From contig JAAZDN010000058.1 in NCBI GenBank assembly GCA_012512805.1, positions 1-37,165 of the forward strand: a stretch of 37,165 nucleotides of DNA, given 5' to 3'. The notes under the pieces were generated by a model, which worked only from the letters and a program-made list of their open reading frames with translations, had not been told where the DNA came from and did not search any database. Below are positions 7,791 through 16,190 of this stretch, in pieces. Source of the stretch: Erysipelothrix sp. (GTDB lineage Bacteria; Bacillota_I; Bacilli_A; Erysipelotrichales; Erysipelotrichaceae). Numbering within the stretch: position 1 is the first letter of the stretch; each line of letters opens with the position of its first letter. The translations under genes were made by a program, and so were the position numbers.

Positions 7791-8916
7791 ATAAGTCTAA
7801 TAAGGTATAGATTGATTGTAAGTCAATTTGATCTGCTAACATCTGGCCACCAAGTGCATCCCAGTGTAGATAGTCATCACCAATATAAGGGCTGTCCAAT
7901 TGTTTTGGATTGTTTGGATCTTTTACTACCTCATCAATATCAAGTACAAGATCAAAGTCACTTTGTGTTCGTATCCAAGCATTAAGTGCCTGTCTTATTT
8001 TTTCTGCAGCTGCTAAGGTACTGACCTTATAGCCTTCAAAGGGTGTAATCGTACAAATAATTGCCTTTGCATGATGACCTTTTATTTGTTTTAGTAAATC
8101 TAAATATCCCGCTTGCATCGCTTCGAACGTTGGAAGTTCATCTTGGGGTACTGTTGATCCTGGATGAATTAAATCATTAATTCCAAGTGCCACAACGACT
8201 GCGTCTGGTTGATTAAAATCAAAGACATCGTGTTGTATCCGTTTGAGTCCACTTATTCCAAACTCATTTTTCATTAGGTGTCGACCATCACGTAAGAGTC
8301 GATTTCCAGAGTGTCCAGCATTAAGTATTGTTAAAGCTTTATTATCTTGATGCATACGCACTTGTAAAGGCTGCGTATAATGTCCATGATTTGTTAATGA
8401 ATCTCCAAACCATGTGATGCTCTTTAATTCAGTGATCGCTTCCACCTGTTTAATGAGTGCTACTAGTTGAAGATTCGGTTTACTGATTGATTTTGTTGCG
8501 AGTCCAATATTTTTGGGGCTATTAAACATATCCATATGGTCGACAGCATGAATCTTAATACTGTTAAAATCACTCACTGTATAGGCACGATTAAAGAAGG
8601 CAAACTTAACACTAATAAGTATTGCGACAACATCCTCTTCATCTATTTCAATCTCATCACTGTATACTTCCTTAAATGGTTTTATTGAAAACTTAGTTTT
8701 TCCATTCAGTGTAATCGGATAGTAGTTTCCATTAATGATGATCTCAACCTTCTTTATGCGAAGGCGATGTGAGTTGTATAAGTTTGTAAAGAGCAAACGA
8801 AAACGCTGTGCTTTAATGGGCATCGCAATCTTTAAGTTTTGCTTCACTCCACGTAGTCGAATCTTATGATGAGCATAGTCCTTACTCTTGTAGCTGTATA
8901 TTGGTGTAAATTTCAT
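7789..8916 (-). CDS. SGNH/GDSL-family hydrolase, cytoplasmic
   Basis: Predicted esterase or lipase-like hydrolase of 375 residues. The four SGNH blocks are visible: GDSL with catalytic S173 (ITWFGDSLTNHG), the oxyanion Gly in NAGHSGNRLL (about 201–204), GIND with N247, and D348-Y-L-H351 for the Asp/His pair. About 160 residues precede block I and look like a beta-rich N-terminal domain (KKVEIIINGNYYPITLNGKT), an arrangement known in carbohydrate-ester esterases. There is no signal peptide or membrane helix, so it should act inside the cell. It starts 2 bases after the parB stop with a weak ribosome site, so its translation probably depends on parB. Substrate unknown; deacylation of a sugar is one guess. 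Confidence 0.88.
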   Translation of the reverse strand: MKFTPIYSYKSKDYAHHKIRLRGVKQNLKIAMPIKAQRFRLLFTNLYNSHRLRIKKVEIIINGNYYPITLNGKTKFSIKPFKEVYSDEIEIDEEDVVAILISVKFAFFNRAYTVSDFNSIKIHAVDHMDMFNSPKNIGLATKSISKPNLQLVALIKQVEAITELKSITWFGDSLTNHGHYTQPLQVRMHQDNKALTILNAGHSGNRLLRDGRHLMKNEFGISGLKRIQHDVFDFNQPDAVVVALGINDLIHPGSTVPQDELPTFEAMQAGYLDLLKQIKGHHAKAIICTITPFEGYKVSTLAAAEKIRQALNAWIRTQSDFDLVLDIDEVVKDPNNPKQLDSPYIGDDYLHWDALGGQMLADQIDLQSIYTLLDL

Positions 8917-8918
8917 CT

Positions 8919-9788
8919 TTATTTCTCTAATAAATCAAGGATTTCTAAAATTCGATTTAAATCACGTGTATCCGTATAGTTAATGATTATTTTCTTATCG
9001 TTAATAACAACCTTAGTTCCAAGTTTGCTTGTAACAGCTTGGGCAACGGCCAAGAGTTGTGGATCCTTTGTTTTTTCGTTTGGTTCGGGTTTACCTTCCT
9101 TATCCTTACGCATTAATTGTTCAATCGCACGTACTGATAAGTTTTTTGCCACGATTTCATCAGCATAGTATTTAATTTCAGCCTCATCATTGAGTGTAAT
9201 GAGTGGTCGAACATGTCCCATTGACAGTTCATTGTTCACTACCATTTGTTGGACACTTTCTGGAAGTTTTAAAAGGCGTGAGATGTTCGCAATGTGTTCA
9301 CGTGTTTTCCCGACACGTTCCGCAAGTTGTACTTGTGTGTAGCCAAAGTGTTCACGCATTTTTGCGTAGGCCATTGCTTCTTCAATAACGTTTAAGTCTT
9401 CACGTTGAATGTTTTCTAAGAGTCCAATTTCCATCATCATTTCATCATCAAATTCGACGATAATGGCAGGAATGGTTTTAAGATCAGTACGGCGGGCAGC
9501 CAAGACACGGCGCTCACCGGCAACAAGTTCAAAACCTTGAAGTGCTTCACGTACTAAAATCGGTGTAAAGACACCGTGTTGACGGATGGACGTTGCCAAT
9601 TCATCTAGTTTTTCTTCATCGAAAATCTTACGTGGTTGATACGGATTGCTATGAATTTTCGCCAAATCAATATCAGCCTTCTTACCCGTAGTTGATGTTT
9701 CAGCACCTTGTTGAATGTCTTCTAATGCCGCTTCAATGCCTTCACCAAAGATGGCACCAAGGCCACGACCTAATTTTTTTTCACTCAT
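8919..9788 (-). CDS. parB: Chromosome-partitioning protein ParB (Spo0J)
   Basis: CTP-dependent DNA clamp that loads at parS, stimulates the ParA ATPase and recruits SMC to the origin region. About 289 residues. I take the second of two consecutive ATGs (9788), which is better spaced from GGGGTG. The N-terminal LGRGLGAIFG box (ParA-activating peptide, residues 6–15) is intact. It is followed by N-P-Y-Q-P-R, the CTP-pocket motifs GERR and ENIQRED, a helix-turn-helix (YTQVQLAERVGKTREHI) and a C-terminal dimer region. Its stop lies 2 bases before the SGNH hydrolase gene. I found no convincing parS in the window. Confidence 0.95.
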   Translation of the reverse strand: MSEKKLGRGLGAIFGEGIEAALEDIQQGAETSTTGKKADIDLAKIHSNPYQPRKIFDEEKLDELATSIRQHGVFTPILVREALQGFELVAGERRVLAARRTDLKTIPAIIVEFDDEMMMEIGLLENIQREDLNVIEEAMAYAKMREHFGYTQVQLAERVGKTREHIANISRLLKLPESVQQMVVNNELSMGHVRPLITLNDEAEIKYYADEIVAKNLSVRAIEQLMRKDKEGKPEPNEKTKDPQLLAVAQAVTSKLGTKVVINDKKIIINYTDTRDLNRILEILDLLEK

Positions 9789-9798
9789 CATTACACCC

Positions 9799-10566
9799 CT
9801 ATTCGTTCGCTTTAATTACTTCTTTCGCCAATGATGCATATGCCATTGCTCCTGGCGATTTTACGTCATATTCAAAAATAGTTTGTCCACGAGATGGAGC
9901 TTCTGATAAGCGAATGCTTCGTGGAATGTGTGTTGCATACGTACTTTCTTTAAAGTACTTACGGACTTCTTGTTGAACCTCTAAACTTAAATTCGTTCTG
10001 GCATCAAACATTGTCAGTAAGACACCTTCAATGATTAATTTATTGTTAAATAAACGTTGGACTAAACGGATTGTTGATAAGAGTTGTGTTAATCCTTCCA
10101 GTGCATAATACTCGCATTGTACAGGTATTAAGACCGAGTCCGCTGCGGTAAATGCATTTGTATTTAAGAGTCCAAGTGATGGTGGACAGTCAATAAGAAT
10201 ATAGTCATAGTCATCACGAATCATATCTAATCTATTTTTAAGAATGACTTCTTTTCCAACCTTATATTCTGACATTTCTAAGTCAGCACCAGCGAGGTCT
10301 ATCGTTGCGGGAATAATTGAAAGTGGTGGAATGGACAGTTTCTTCACAACATCTTTGGGATGTATTTCAGCAAACAATAAATCATAGCTGTTTTTATTTA
10401 CCCCAATATTGTATGCCCCCACACCTTGCGTTGCGTTTGCCTGCGGATCAAAATCAACAATTAATATCTTCTTATTTAAGTATGCTAAAGCTGCCGCTAA
10501 ATTGACGGTCGTTGTTGTTTTTCCAACGCCACCTTTTTGATTCGCAATCGCAATAATTTTTCCCAT
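9799..10566 (-). CDS. parA: Chromosome-partitioning ATPase ParA (Soj)
   Basis: Deviant-Walker ATPase that forms nucleoid-bound dimers, drives origin segregation with ParB and modulates DnaA. 255 residues. Walker A is KGGVGKTT (11–18) with the ParA-type signature Lys, followed by Walker A' (IVDFDPQANATQG) and Walker B (YILIDCPPSLG). It sits between the two ParB-like genes noc and parB, the same order as in Bacillus. The stop codon forms part of the ribosome site of parB (TAGGGGTG). Confidence 0.96.
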   Translation of the reverse strand: MGKIIAIANQKGGVGKTTTTVNLAAALAYLNKKILIVDFDPQANATQGVGAYNIGVNKNSYDLLFAEIHPKDVVKKLSIPPLSIIPATIDLAGADLEMSEYKVGKEVILKNRLDMIRDDYDYILIDCPPSLGLLNTNAFTAADSVLIPVQCEYYALEGLTQLLSTIRLVQRLFNNKLIIEGVLLTMFDARTNLSLEVQQEVRKYFKESTYATHIPRSIRLSEAPSRGQTIFEYDVKSPGAMAYASLAKEVIKANE

Positions 10567-10578
10567 AAACTATCCTCT

Positions 10579-11337
10579 CTACTTTTTAATAATTATCGAC
10601 ATAATTATTTGATCGTCTTGATCTTCTTCTTTAATAATCGCTTCAAGTCCCATCTTATTGATCATCCCTACAGCTTGTTTTATTGTATTCACCGCTAGTA
10701 AATGGTTTTTACTGTAGCCTTTGACAACACGTTTCTTCGCTTTAGGCTCTGTATGTTTATTGACCATTTTTTCAGTTTCACTCACTGTTAACTTTTTATT
10801 TACAATTTCTTGTAAGGCCATGACTTGTTCTTCTGGATTTAACTTTAATAAACTACGAGCATGGCGTTCACTTAATTGACGATTGACGACTGCATCTTGG
10901 ACATCTGTTTCAAGTTTTAAAAGTCTAAGTTTATTCGCAATTGTTGACTGTGATTTCCCAACACGTTTTCCAAGTTCATTCTGAGTAATTCCAAATTTTT
11001 CACGTAAGAGAACGTAGGCACGTGCTTCTTCAACGGCTGTTAAATCTTCACGTTGAATGTTTTCTACTAAGGCCATCTCACTTAATTCTTGTGGATTCAC
11101 ATCACGTACAATTGCACTCACTTCAGTAATACCAGCTAAGATGCTTGCACGATAACGGCGTTCTCCCGCAATTATTTCATAGCCATCATCAACCTTCGTA
11201 ACAACGATCGGTTGAATGAGCCCATTATTTCTAATTGACTGTGAGAGTTCCACAATTTTATCATCATCAAACGCTAAGCGCGGCTGATAACGATTTGGTT
11301 TAATTAAATCGATTGATATACTTCTAATTTCTTGCAT
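10579..11337 (-). CDS. noc: ParB-family nucleoid occlusion protein Noc
   Basis: ParB paralogue, 252 residues, in the position Noc occupies in Bacillus (rsmG–noc–soj–spo0J). It has the N-R-Y-Q-P-R start of the CTPase domain (15–20), GERRYRAS (58–65), ENIQRED (92–98), a helix-turn-helix around 117–140 (ITQNELGKRVGKSQSTIANKL) and a basic C-terminus. Noc of Bacillus spreads from ATTTCCCGGGAAAT-type sites and inhibits FtsZ assembly over the nucleoid. The protein begins directly with the CTPase domain: the N-terminal amphipathic membrane-anchoring helix of Bacillus Noc is not visible, nor is the LGRGL box of ParB. So Noc is assigned mainly by synteny; a second ParB role is possible. Confidence 0.82.
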   Translation of the reverse strand: MQEIRSISIDLIKPNRYQPRLAFDDDKIVELSQSIRNNGLIQPIVVTKVDDGYEIIAGERRYRASILAGITEVSAIVRDVNPQELSEMALVENIQREDLTAVEEARAYVLLREKFGITQNELGKRVGKSQSTIANKLRLLKLETDVQDAVVNRQLSERHARSLLKLNPEEQVMALQEIVNKKLTVSETEKMVNKHTEPKAKKRVVKGYSKNHLLAVNTIKQAVGMINKMGLEAIIKEEDQDDQIIMSIIIKK

Positions 11338-11346
11338 ATGTTCCCC

Positions 11347-12039
11347 TTACAATGGTTTCTTCTTAATTTGGCCAAAATTTCGTGGATACTTTGGATGTGT
11401 TGCTTTAAGCTTCTTAATCTTTAAAATAGCCCGTTGTGCGTCCTCAAGTTCAAGTGTATGTATTTCACTTACAGTAGCATTCAAAACGTTTAAAGCATTT
11501 TTACTCTCATCCAATTCTTCTTGATATTTTTGACCCTTAAGTGCGATAAAATACCCATCAACCTTAACAAAGGGAAGACACAGTTCAAGTAGAACGGGTA
11601 AATTCGCCACCGCGCGTGCAAAAGTGAAGTCAAAACGTTGTGTTGTTTCTTTAATATAATCTTCAGCACGTTGCTCAACTATCTTAACATTTATTTCAAG
11701 CTTTTGACATAAATCTGTAAGAAATCTTACCCTTTTATTGTTTGGTTCTAAAATCGTTACGTTTAAGTTTGGATTTAATATTTTTAATGGAATACTTGGA
11801 AAGCCAGCTCCAGCCCCAACATCTAAAAGATCACCATGTAAGTCAATAAATAATGCTGGGATTAAACTATCATAAAAATGTTTTATATATATTTCTTGTG
11901 TATCAAGAATTGCTGTTAAGTTCATGATCTTACTGTATTCTTGTAACATTTCGCGATACGTTTGAAACTGAGCAATTTGTCTTTCATTTAAAACAATCTC
12001 ATGTTTTGCTAATTCATTGATTAATCCCTGTGCTTCCAT
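11347..12039 (-). CDS. rsmG: 16S rRNA (guanine527-N7)-methyltransferase RsmG
   Basis: Methylates N7 of G527 in the 530 loop of 16S rRNA using S-adenosylmethionine; loss gives low-level streptomycin resistance in many bacteria. 230 residues, normal for the family. The SAM-binding glycine-rich loop is LLDVGAGAGFPSIPL (71–85), preceded by the family stretch M-N-L-T-A-I and followed by EPNNKRVRFL. A strong GGAGG sits just before ATG at 12039. It is 13 bases downstream of mnmG and 9 upstream of noc, in the classical gidA–gidB order. Confidence 0.96.
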   Translation of the reverse strand: MEAQGLINELAKHEIVLNERQIAQFQTYREMLQEYSKIMNLTAILDTQEIYIKHFYDSLIPALFIDLHGDLLDVGAGAGFPSIPLKILNPNLNVTILEPNNKRVRFLTDLCQKLEINVKIVEQRAEDYIKETTQRFDFTFARAVANLPVLLELCLPFVKVDGYFIALKGQKYQEELDESKNALNVLNATVSEIHTLELEDAQRAILKIKKLKATHPKYPRNFGQIKKKPL

Positions 12040-12052
12040 AGTTCCTCCTAAA

Positions 12053-13897
12053 TTACTTATTCATGTGAAATGATAATAAGGTAACATCAGATGGTGTTAC
12101 TCCTGAAATACGTGATGCTTGACCTAATGTTTCTGGACGAATAAGTGATAATTTTTCACGTCCTTCTTGGGATAGGTGTTCTATTTCATTATAATCTAAT
12201 TGTGTCGAAATTTTAACCATTTCCATCTTCTTTAAGCGTTCTGCTTCACGTTTTGCTTTCGCAATATAACCTTCATATTTAATTTCAATTTCATTAAACT
12301 GTGCAATGTCTACATCAAGATCAAAGTCTAAGAACGGTTTGATCACATCAATCGTAATTTCTGGACGACGTAAGAGATCATAAGCACTCGTACGCTCATT
12401 TAAATCTTTAAAGCCAAGCTCTACAAGTTTCGCATTGATTGCATCTGATTTAATGAAGGTATTCTTTTTAAGTTGTTCATTAATATATTCCATTTGTTCA
12501 AGCTTATTTAAATAGTGTGCGTATTGTTCATCTTTAACCGTATTCACTTGACGACCATATTCTGTCAAACGAAGATCGGCATTATCATGACGTAAGAGTA
12601 AACGATACTCTGAACGACTCGTTAAAAGACGGTACGGCTCTTTAGTACCTTTTGTTACAAGATCATCAATCATAACACCAATGTATGCTTCATCACGACG
12701 TAAAATTAAAGGCTCCTTACCTAAAAGTTTTAACCCCGCATTAATACCAGCCATAATACCTTGTCCCGCAGCTTCTTCATAACCTGAGGTTCCATTAATT
12801 TGTCCGGCAAAGAAGAGGTTATTGATCAACATACTTTCAAGTGTTTTCTTAAGCTGAATTGGATTGATTGCATCGTATTCAATTGCATATCCATAGGCTG
12901 TGATTTCTGCATCCTCAAGTCCTGGAATGAGCTTAAACATTTCATCTTGAACATTTGCAGGAAGTGATGTAGAAAGTCCTTGAACATAGACCGTTTCCAT
13001 TTCTAATGATTCTGGCTCAATAAACAATTGATGACGTTCTTTATCCGCAAAACGGACAATCTTATCTTCAATTGAAGGACAATAACGTGCACCTTCACCT
13101 GTAACTTTTCCACCATACATTGCAGACTTGTCAAGGTTTGCTTCAATGAGCTCATGTGTTGGAATGTTTGTATACGTGAGGTAACAATCAAGTTGTGGAA
13201 GGGTAATGTCTTCAGCTTTCGTTTTCCATGAGAAGAAGTTATACTTCTCATCACCTGGTTGAACTTCAGTACGATCAAAATGGACACTAGAGCGTTTAAT
13301 ACGGGCAGGTGTTCCTGTTTTTAAGCGAATTAAATCTAATTTCCCACTGCTTAAGGCATTAGAAATACCTTGAGTTGTTTCCTGATTATCCGATGCACTA
13401 TCCGTAACATCATGTCCAATCATAATTTTTGATGCAAGGAAGGTTCCGGCTGTTAAGATCGTAATCTGTGATAAGAGTTGTGTACCATCTTTTAATTGCA
13501 CACCCTTCACTTCATTATTCTCAATAATTAAGGTTTCAACCTGATCTTCAATGAGTTCAATTAAGGGCTCATTTAAAACAAGTTGTTTCATATCACGAAC
13601 ATACTTGACCTTATCAATTTGATTTCTTAAAGCCCGAACGCCTGGTCCCTTGGCCATATTTAACATTTTAATTTGTAAGGCATTAAGATCAGCCATGCGT
13701 CCCATGACACCACCTAAGGCATCCACTTCACGCACCACAATCCCCTTAGCCGGTCCACCAATTGATGGATTACACGGCAAGGTTGCCATTAAATCACTAT
13801 TTAAGGTAATTAATGTTACCTTAATTCCCATATTCGCAGCTGCAAAGGCTGCTTCGATACCGGCATGTCCGGCCCCAACAACGATAATATCGCGCAT
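12053..13897 (-). CDS. mnmG: tRNA uridine-5-carboxymethylaminomethyl modification protein MnmG (GidA)
   Basis: FAD-dependent partner of MnmE that installs the carboxymethylaminomethyl group at wobble U34 of certain tRNAs. 614 residues from ATG 13897, which has AGGAG upstream; the frame is open further back, but an N-terminal extension would displace the FAD motif. The dinucleotide fold GAGHAG is at residues 8–13, followed by T-L-P-C-N-P-S-I-G-G and G-A-R-Y-C-P-S-I-E-D-K, the two regions holding the family's conserved cysteines. The C-terminal MnmE-interacting helices end in LRPETLGQASRISGVTPSDV. mnmE is not in the window. First gene of the mnmG–rsmG–noc–parA–parB–hydrolase unit, with a long leader. 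Confidence 0.97.
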   Translation of the reverse strand: MRDIIVVGAGHAGIEAAFAAANMGIKVTLITLNSDLMATLPCNPSIGGPAKGIVVREVDALGGVMGRMADLNALQIKMLNMAKGPGVRALRNQIDKVKYVRDMKQLVLNEPLIELIEDQVETLIIENNEVKGVQLKDGTQLLSQITILTAGTFLASKIMIGHDVTDSASDNQETTQGISNALSSGKLDLIRLKTGTPARIKRSSVHFDRTEVQPGDEKYNFFSWKTKAEDITLPQLDCYLTYTNIPTHELIEANLDKSAMYGGKVTGEGARYCPSIEDKIVRFADKERHQLFIEPESLEMETVYVQGLSTSLPANVQDEMFKLIPGLEDAEITAYGYAIEYDAINPIQLKKTLESMLINNLFFAGQINGTSGYEEAAGQGIMAGINAGLKLLGKEPLILRRDEAYIGVMIDDLVTKGTKEPYRLLTSRSEYRLLLRHDNADLRLTEYGRQVNTVKDEQYAHYLNKLEQMEYINEQLKKNTFIKSDAINAKLVELGFKDLNERTSAYDLLRRPEITIDVIKPFLDFDLDVDIAQFNEIEIKYEGYIAKAKREAERLKKMEMVKISTQLDYNEIEHLSQEGREKLSLIRPETLGQASRISGVTPSDVTLLSFHMNK

Positions 13898-14121
13898 AAA
13901 ATCACTCTCCTGATTCACTTTCTCAAAGTAAAAGATCGATTGTAACTTAAAGATAAACTCTATCTTCAAACTCCACAAAATCAGCTCTTTGACAGCTCAT
14001 CAAAACCAGTTTTTTACACAAACTACTTATTTTTAATAAATAATGTGCGACATGGTAGTGGTATAAAAGTTAACGACTTCTTTCTCACTTTTATCTTATA
14101 TTTTGAACACCTAGTATAACA
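13898..14121 (-). promoter_or_regulatory. mnmG operon promoter and ~205-base leader
   Basis: An extended -10 (TGT-TATACT; TATACT at 14113–14118, TG-n at 14119–14121) lies right after metG. No good -35 is seen. Transcription would start near 14106, leaving about 205 bases before mnmG. The leader can form TAAAAGT/ACTTTTA with a 17-base loop and a smaller AAGATA/TATCTT hairpin nearer the gene. I see no T-box, known riboswitch core or terminator in it. Confidence 0.5.
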
Positions 14122-14139
14122 TATTTTTTACTTCACTTA

Positions 14140-16041
14140 TTATTCGATACTTGATCCTACTGGAAGATCTGAACTTAAGAGTTCCATCACCTTACCATTT
14201 TTCGCAACAAGTAACATTCCAGCACTTTCAACACCACGTAATTTCACCGGTTGTAAGTTAGTTACAACGATGACTTTTTTACCTACAGGCTCAGACGGAT
14301 CTTGCCAATCCGCAATCCCACTGACCACTTGAACGATACCCGTTTTCACATCGACTTCAGAAATTAATAACTTCTTAGCATCTGGATGTTTACGCGATGA
14401 TACAACCTGTCCCACAACCATTTCCACCTGTTTAAAATGATCAAAGTCAATAAGTGGTAATGTATTAATTTGTGGGTTTGTATCAGCTTCAATTTCTTCA
14501 ATCTTTTTCGCATGATCAATGCGTGAGAAAATAATCTCTGTTTCTTCTACAACATTATATTCAGTATTTACATTTTCAATGTTTAACTCTTCATAGACCA
14601 TCGTACTCTTTAACATGTCTAAGTACTTCTGTGCACTACTTGGAATAATTGGCTCTAACATGATCGTTGCCTTATTAATAACTTCTAAAAGGTTATAAAG
14701 CACATCATTGAGACGATCACTTTGTGCTTCATCCTTAGCCAAGATCCACGGTGTTGTTTCATCAATGTATTTGTTTGCCTTACGTAAGAGTTCAATAACA
14801 ACACTGATAGCGTCTGCCACCTTATACTCATCAAACTTCGCCTCATATTTTGAAATTGCATCTAGAGTATCTTGTTTAAGTGCACTATCTAAATCATTAG
14901 TGTTTGTTGGACGTGTTACATGTCCACCCTTGTATTGATTCGTCATTGAAATCGTACGATTCACAAGGTTACCGTATACGTTTGCTAAGTTTGTATTGAT
15001 TTGATCAATCATTAAATCATAGGTTAAGGTTCCATCATGTGCATATGGAATTTCTTTTAAGACATAGAAACGTACGGCATCAACACCAAAGTAGCTCGCA
15101 AGCTGATCTGGATAAATCGTATTTCCCTTTGACTTACTCATCTTTCCATCACCAATTAAAAGCCATGGGTGTCCAAACATTTGTTTTGTTTGTTCTAAAC
15201 CTAAAGCCATCAGTAAGATTGGCCAATAAATCGTATGGAAGCGAACGATATCTTTTCCAATTAAAATGAGGTCCGCAGGCCAATATTTTTTAAACTGTTC
15301 AGAATGATTTCCATCAGCATCATAGACTAGTCCTGTAATATAATTACTTAAGGCATCAATCCATACATAGATGACATGATCCTTATCAAAGGGAACATCA
15401 ATACCCCATTTAAAAGAAGAACGGCTGACTGATAAGTCTAAGAGGCCTGGTTTAATGAAGTTATTCAACATCTCATTTTTACGTGATGTTGGAACGATGA
15501 AATCCGGATAGTCAGCATAGTATTGTTCTAGACGATCTTGATACTTCGCAAGATTAAAGAAGTAAGTTTCTTCTTTTGTTTTTTCTACATCACGACCACA
15601 GTCTGGACATTTTCCATCGACAAGTTGTGCATCGGTAAAGAAGGACTCATCCGGTACACAGTACCATCCTTCATAGACGCCCTTATAAATATCTTCTTGG
15701 TCGTATAGCTTTTGGAAGATCTTTTGAACACTTAAGACATGTTGTTCATCTGTCGTACGCACAAACTGATCATAACTAATATTAAACTGGTCGTAAATAT
15801 CACGAATAACTCCTGCTTGTATATCAGTAAATGCCTTTGGACTAATGCCTTGTTCCATTGCTTTTTCTTCTATCTTTTGTCCATGTTCATCTGTACCCGT
15901 TTGAAATAAAACATCAAAACCACGATTACGTTTATAGCGCGCAATCGCATCGGCTAAGATTGTTTCATAGACATTTCCAATATGCGGTTTACCTGAAGTA
16001 TAGGCAATCGCTGTCGCTAAATAAAATTTTTCTTTACTCAT
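14140..16041 (-). CDS. metG: Methionyl-tRNA synthetase
   Basis: Class I synthetase that charges tRNA-Met. 633 residues from ATG 16041 (GGAG 8 bases upstream; three further upstream in-frame ATGs have no better site). HIGN (20–23) is the HIGH motif and KMSKS lies at 300–304. The C-terminal ~110 residues form an EMAPII/Trbp111-type tRNA-binding OB-fold (VEMVVGQVVSSRKHPDAKK), giving the long dimeric form usual in Bacillota. The zinc-knuckle region keeps C128 and the pair C145-P-D-C148, but the expected fourth Cys is replaced (C-V-P-D-E), so the metal site may be altered. In Bacillus metS also lies near rsmI, holB and tmk. Confidence 0.96.
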   Translation of the reverse strand: MSKEKFYLATAIAYTSGKPHIGNVYETILADAIARYKRNRGFDVLFQTGTDEHGQKIEEKAMEQGISPKAFTDIQAGVIRDIYDQFNISYDQFVRTTDEQHVLSVQKIFQKLYDQEDIYKGVYEGWYCVPDESFFTDAQLVDGKCPDCGRDVEKTKEETYFFNLAKYQDRLEQYYADYPDFIVPTSRKNEMLNNFIKPGLLDLSVSRSSFKWGIDVPFDKDHVIYVWIDALSNYITGLVYDADGNHSEQFKKYWPADLILIGKDIVRFHTIYWPILLMALGLEQTKQMFGHPWLLIGDGKMSKSKGNTIYPDQLASYFGVDAVRFYVLKEIPYAHDGTLTYDLMIDQINTNLANVYGNLVNRTISMTNQYKGGHVTRPTNTNDLDSALKQDTLDAISKYEAKFDEYKVADAISVVIELLRKANKYIDETTPWILAKDEAQSDRLNDVLYNLLEVINKATIMLEPIIPSSAQKYLDMLKSTMVYEELNIENVNTEYNVVEETEIIFSRIDHAKKIEEIEADTNPQINTLPLIDFDHFKQVEMVVGQVVSSRKHPDAKKLLISEVDVKTGIVQVVSGIADWQDPSEPVGKKVIVVTNLQPVKLRGVESAGMLLVAKNGKVMELLSSDLPVGSSIE

Positions 16042-16100
16042 AACATTACTCCATTTCATCATCATTACTAACAAATATATCTCTCATATTATTATCTATC

Positions 16101-16129
16101 ACTATACACTAAAAGCCTTACTTTTTAAA
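16101..16129 (-). promoter_or_regulatory. possible metG promoter
   Basis: Minus strand TTTAAA (16124–16129), a 17-base spacer and TATAGT (16101–16106), about 60 bases before metG. The matches to consensus are moderate. The upstream gene rsmI ends at 16177, so a promoter is expected here. Confidence 0.4.
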
Positions 16130-16161
16130 GGGATAGCCCATCTAAATAGAGCCCTCACTTC

Positions 16162-16190
16162 ATAAATAAACAAGTCTTAATTGACTTGTT
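16162..16190 (-). terminator. possible terminator after rsmI
   Basis: Perfect 8-bp inverted repeat AACAAGTC (16169–16176) / GACTTGTT (16183–16190) straddles the rsmI stop codon. On the minus strand it is followed by TTATTTAT, not a clean T run, so termination may be weak. Confidence 0.45.

Noticed and set aside
16124-16135. Shared TTTAAAGGGATAG sequence upstream of metG and in the candidate small RNA (31838–31848)
   Set aside because: A short AT-rich match; one copy coincides with a possible -35 box, and two copies are not enough to claim a family of elements.
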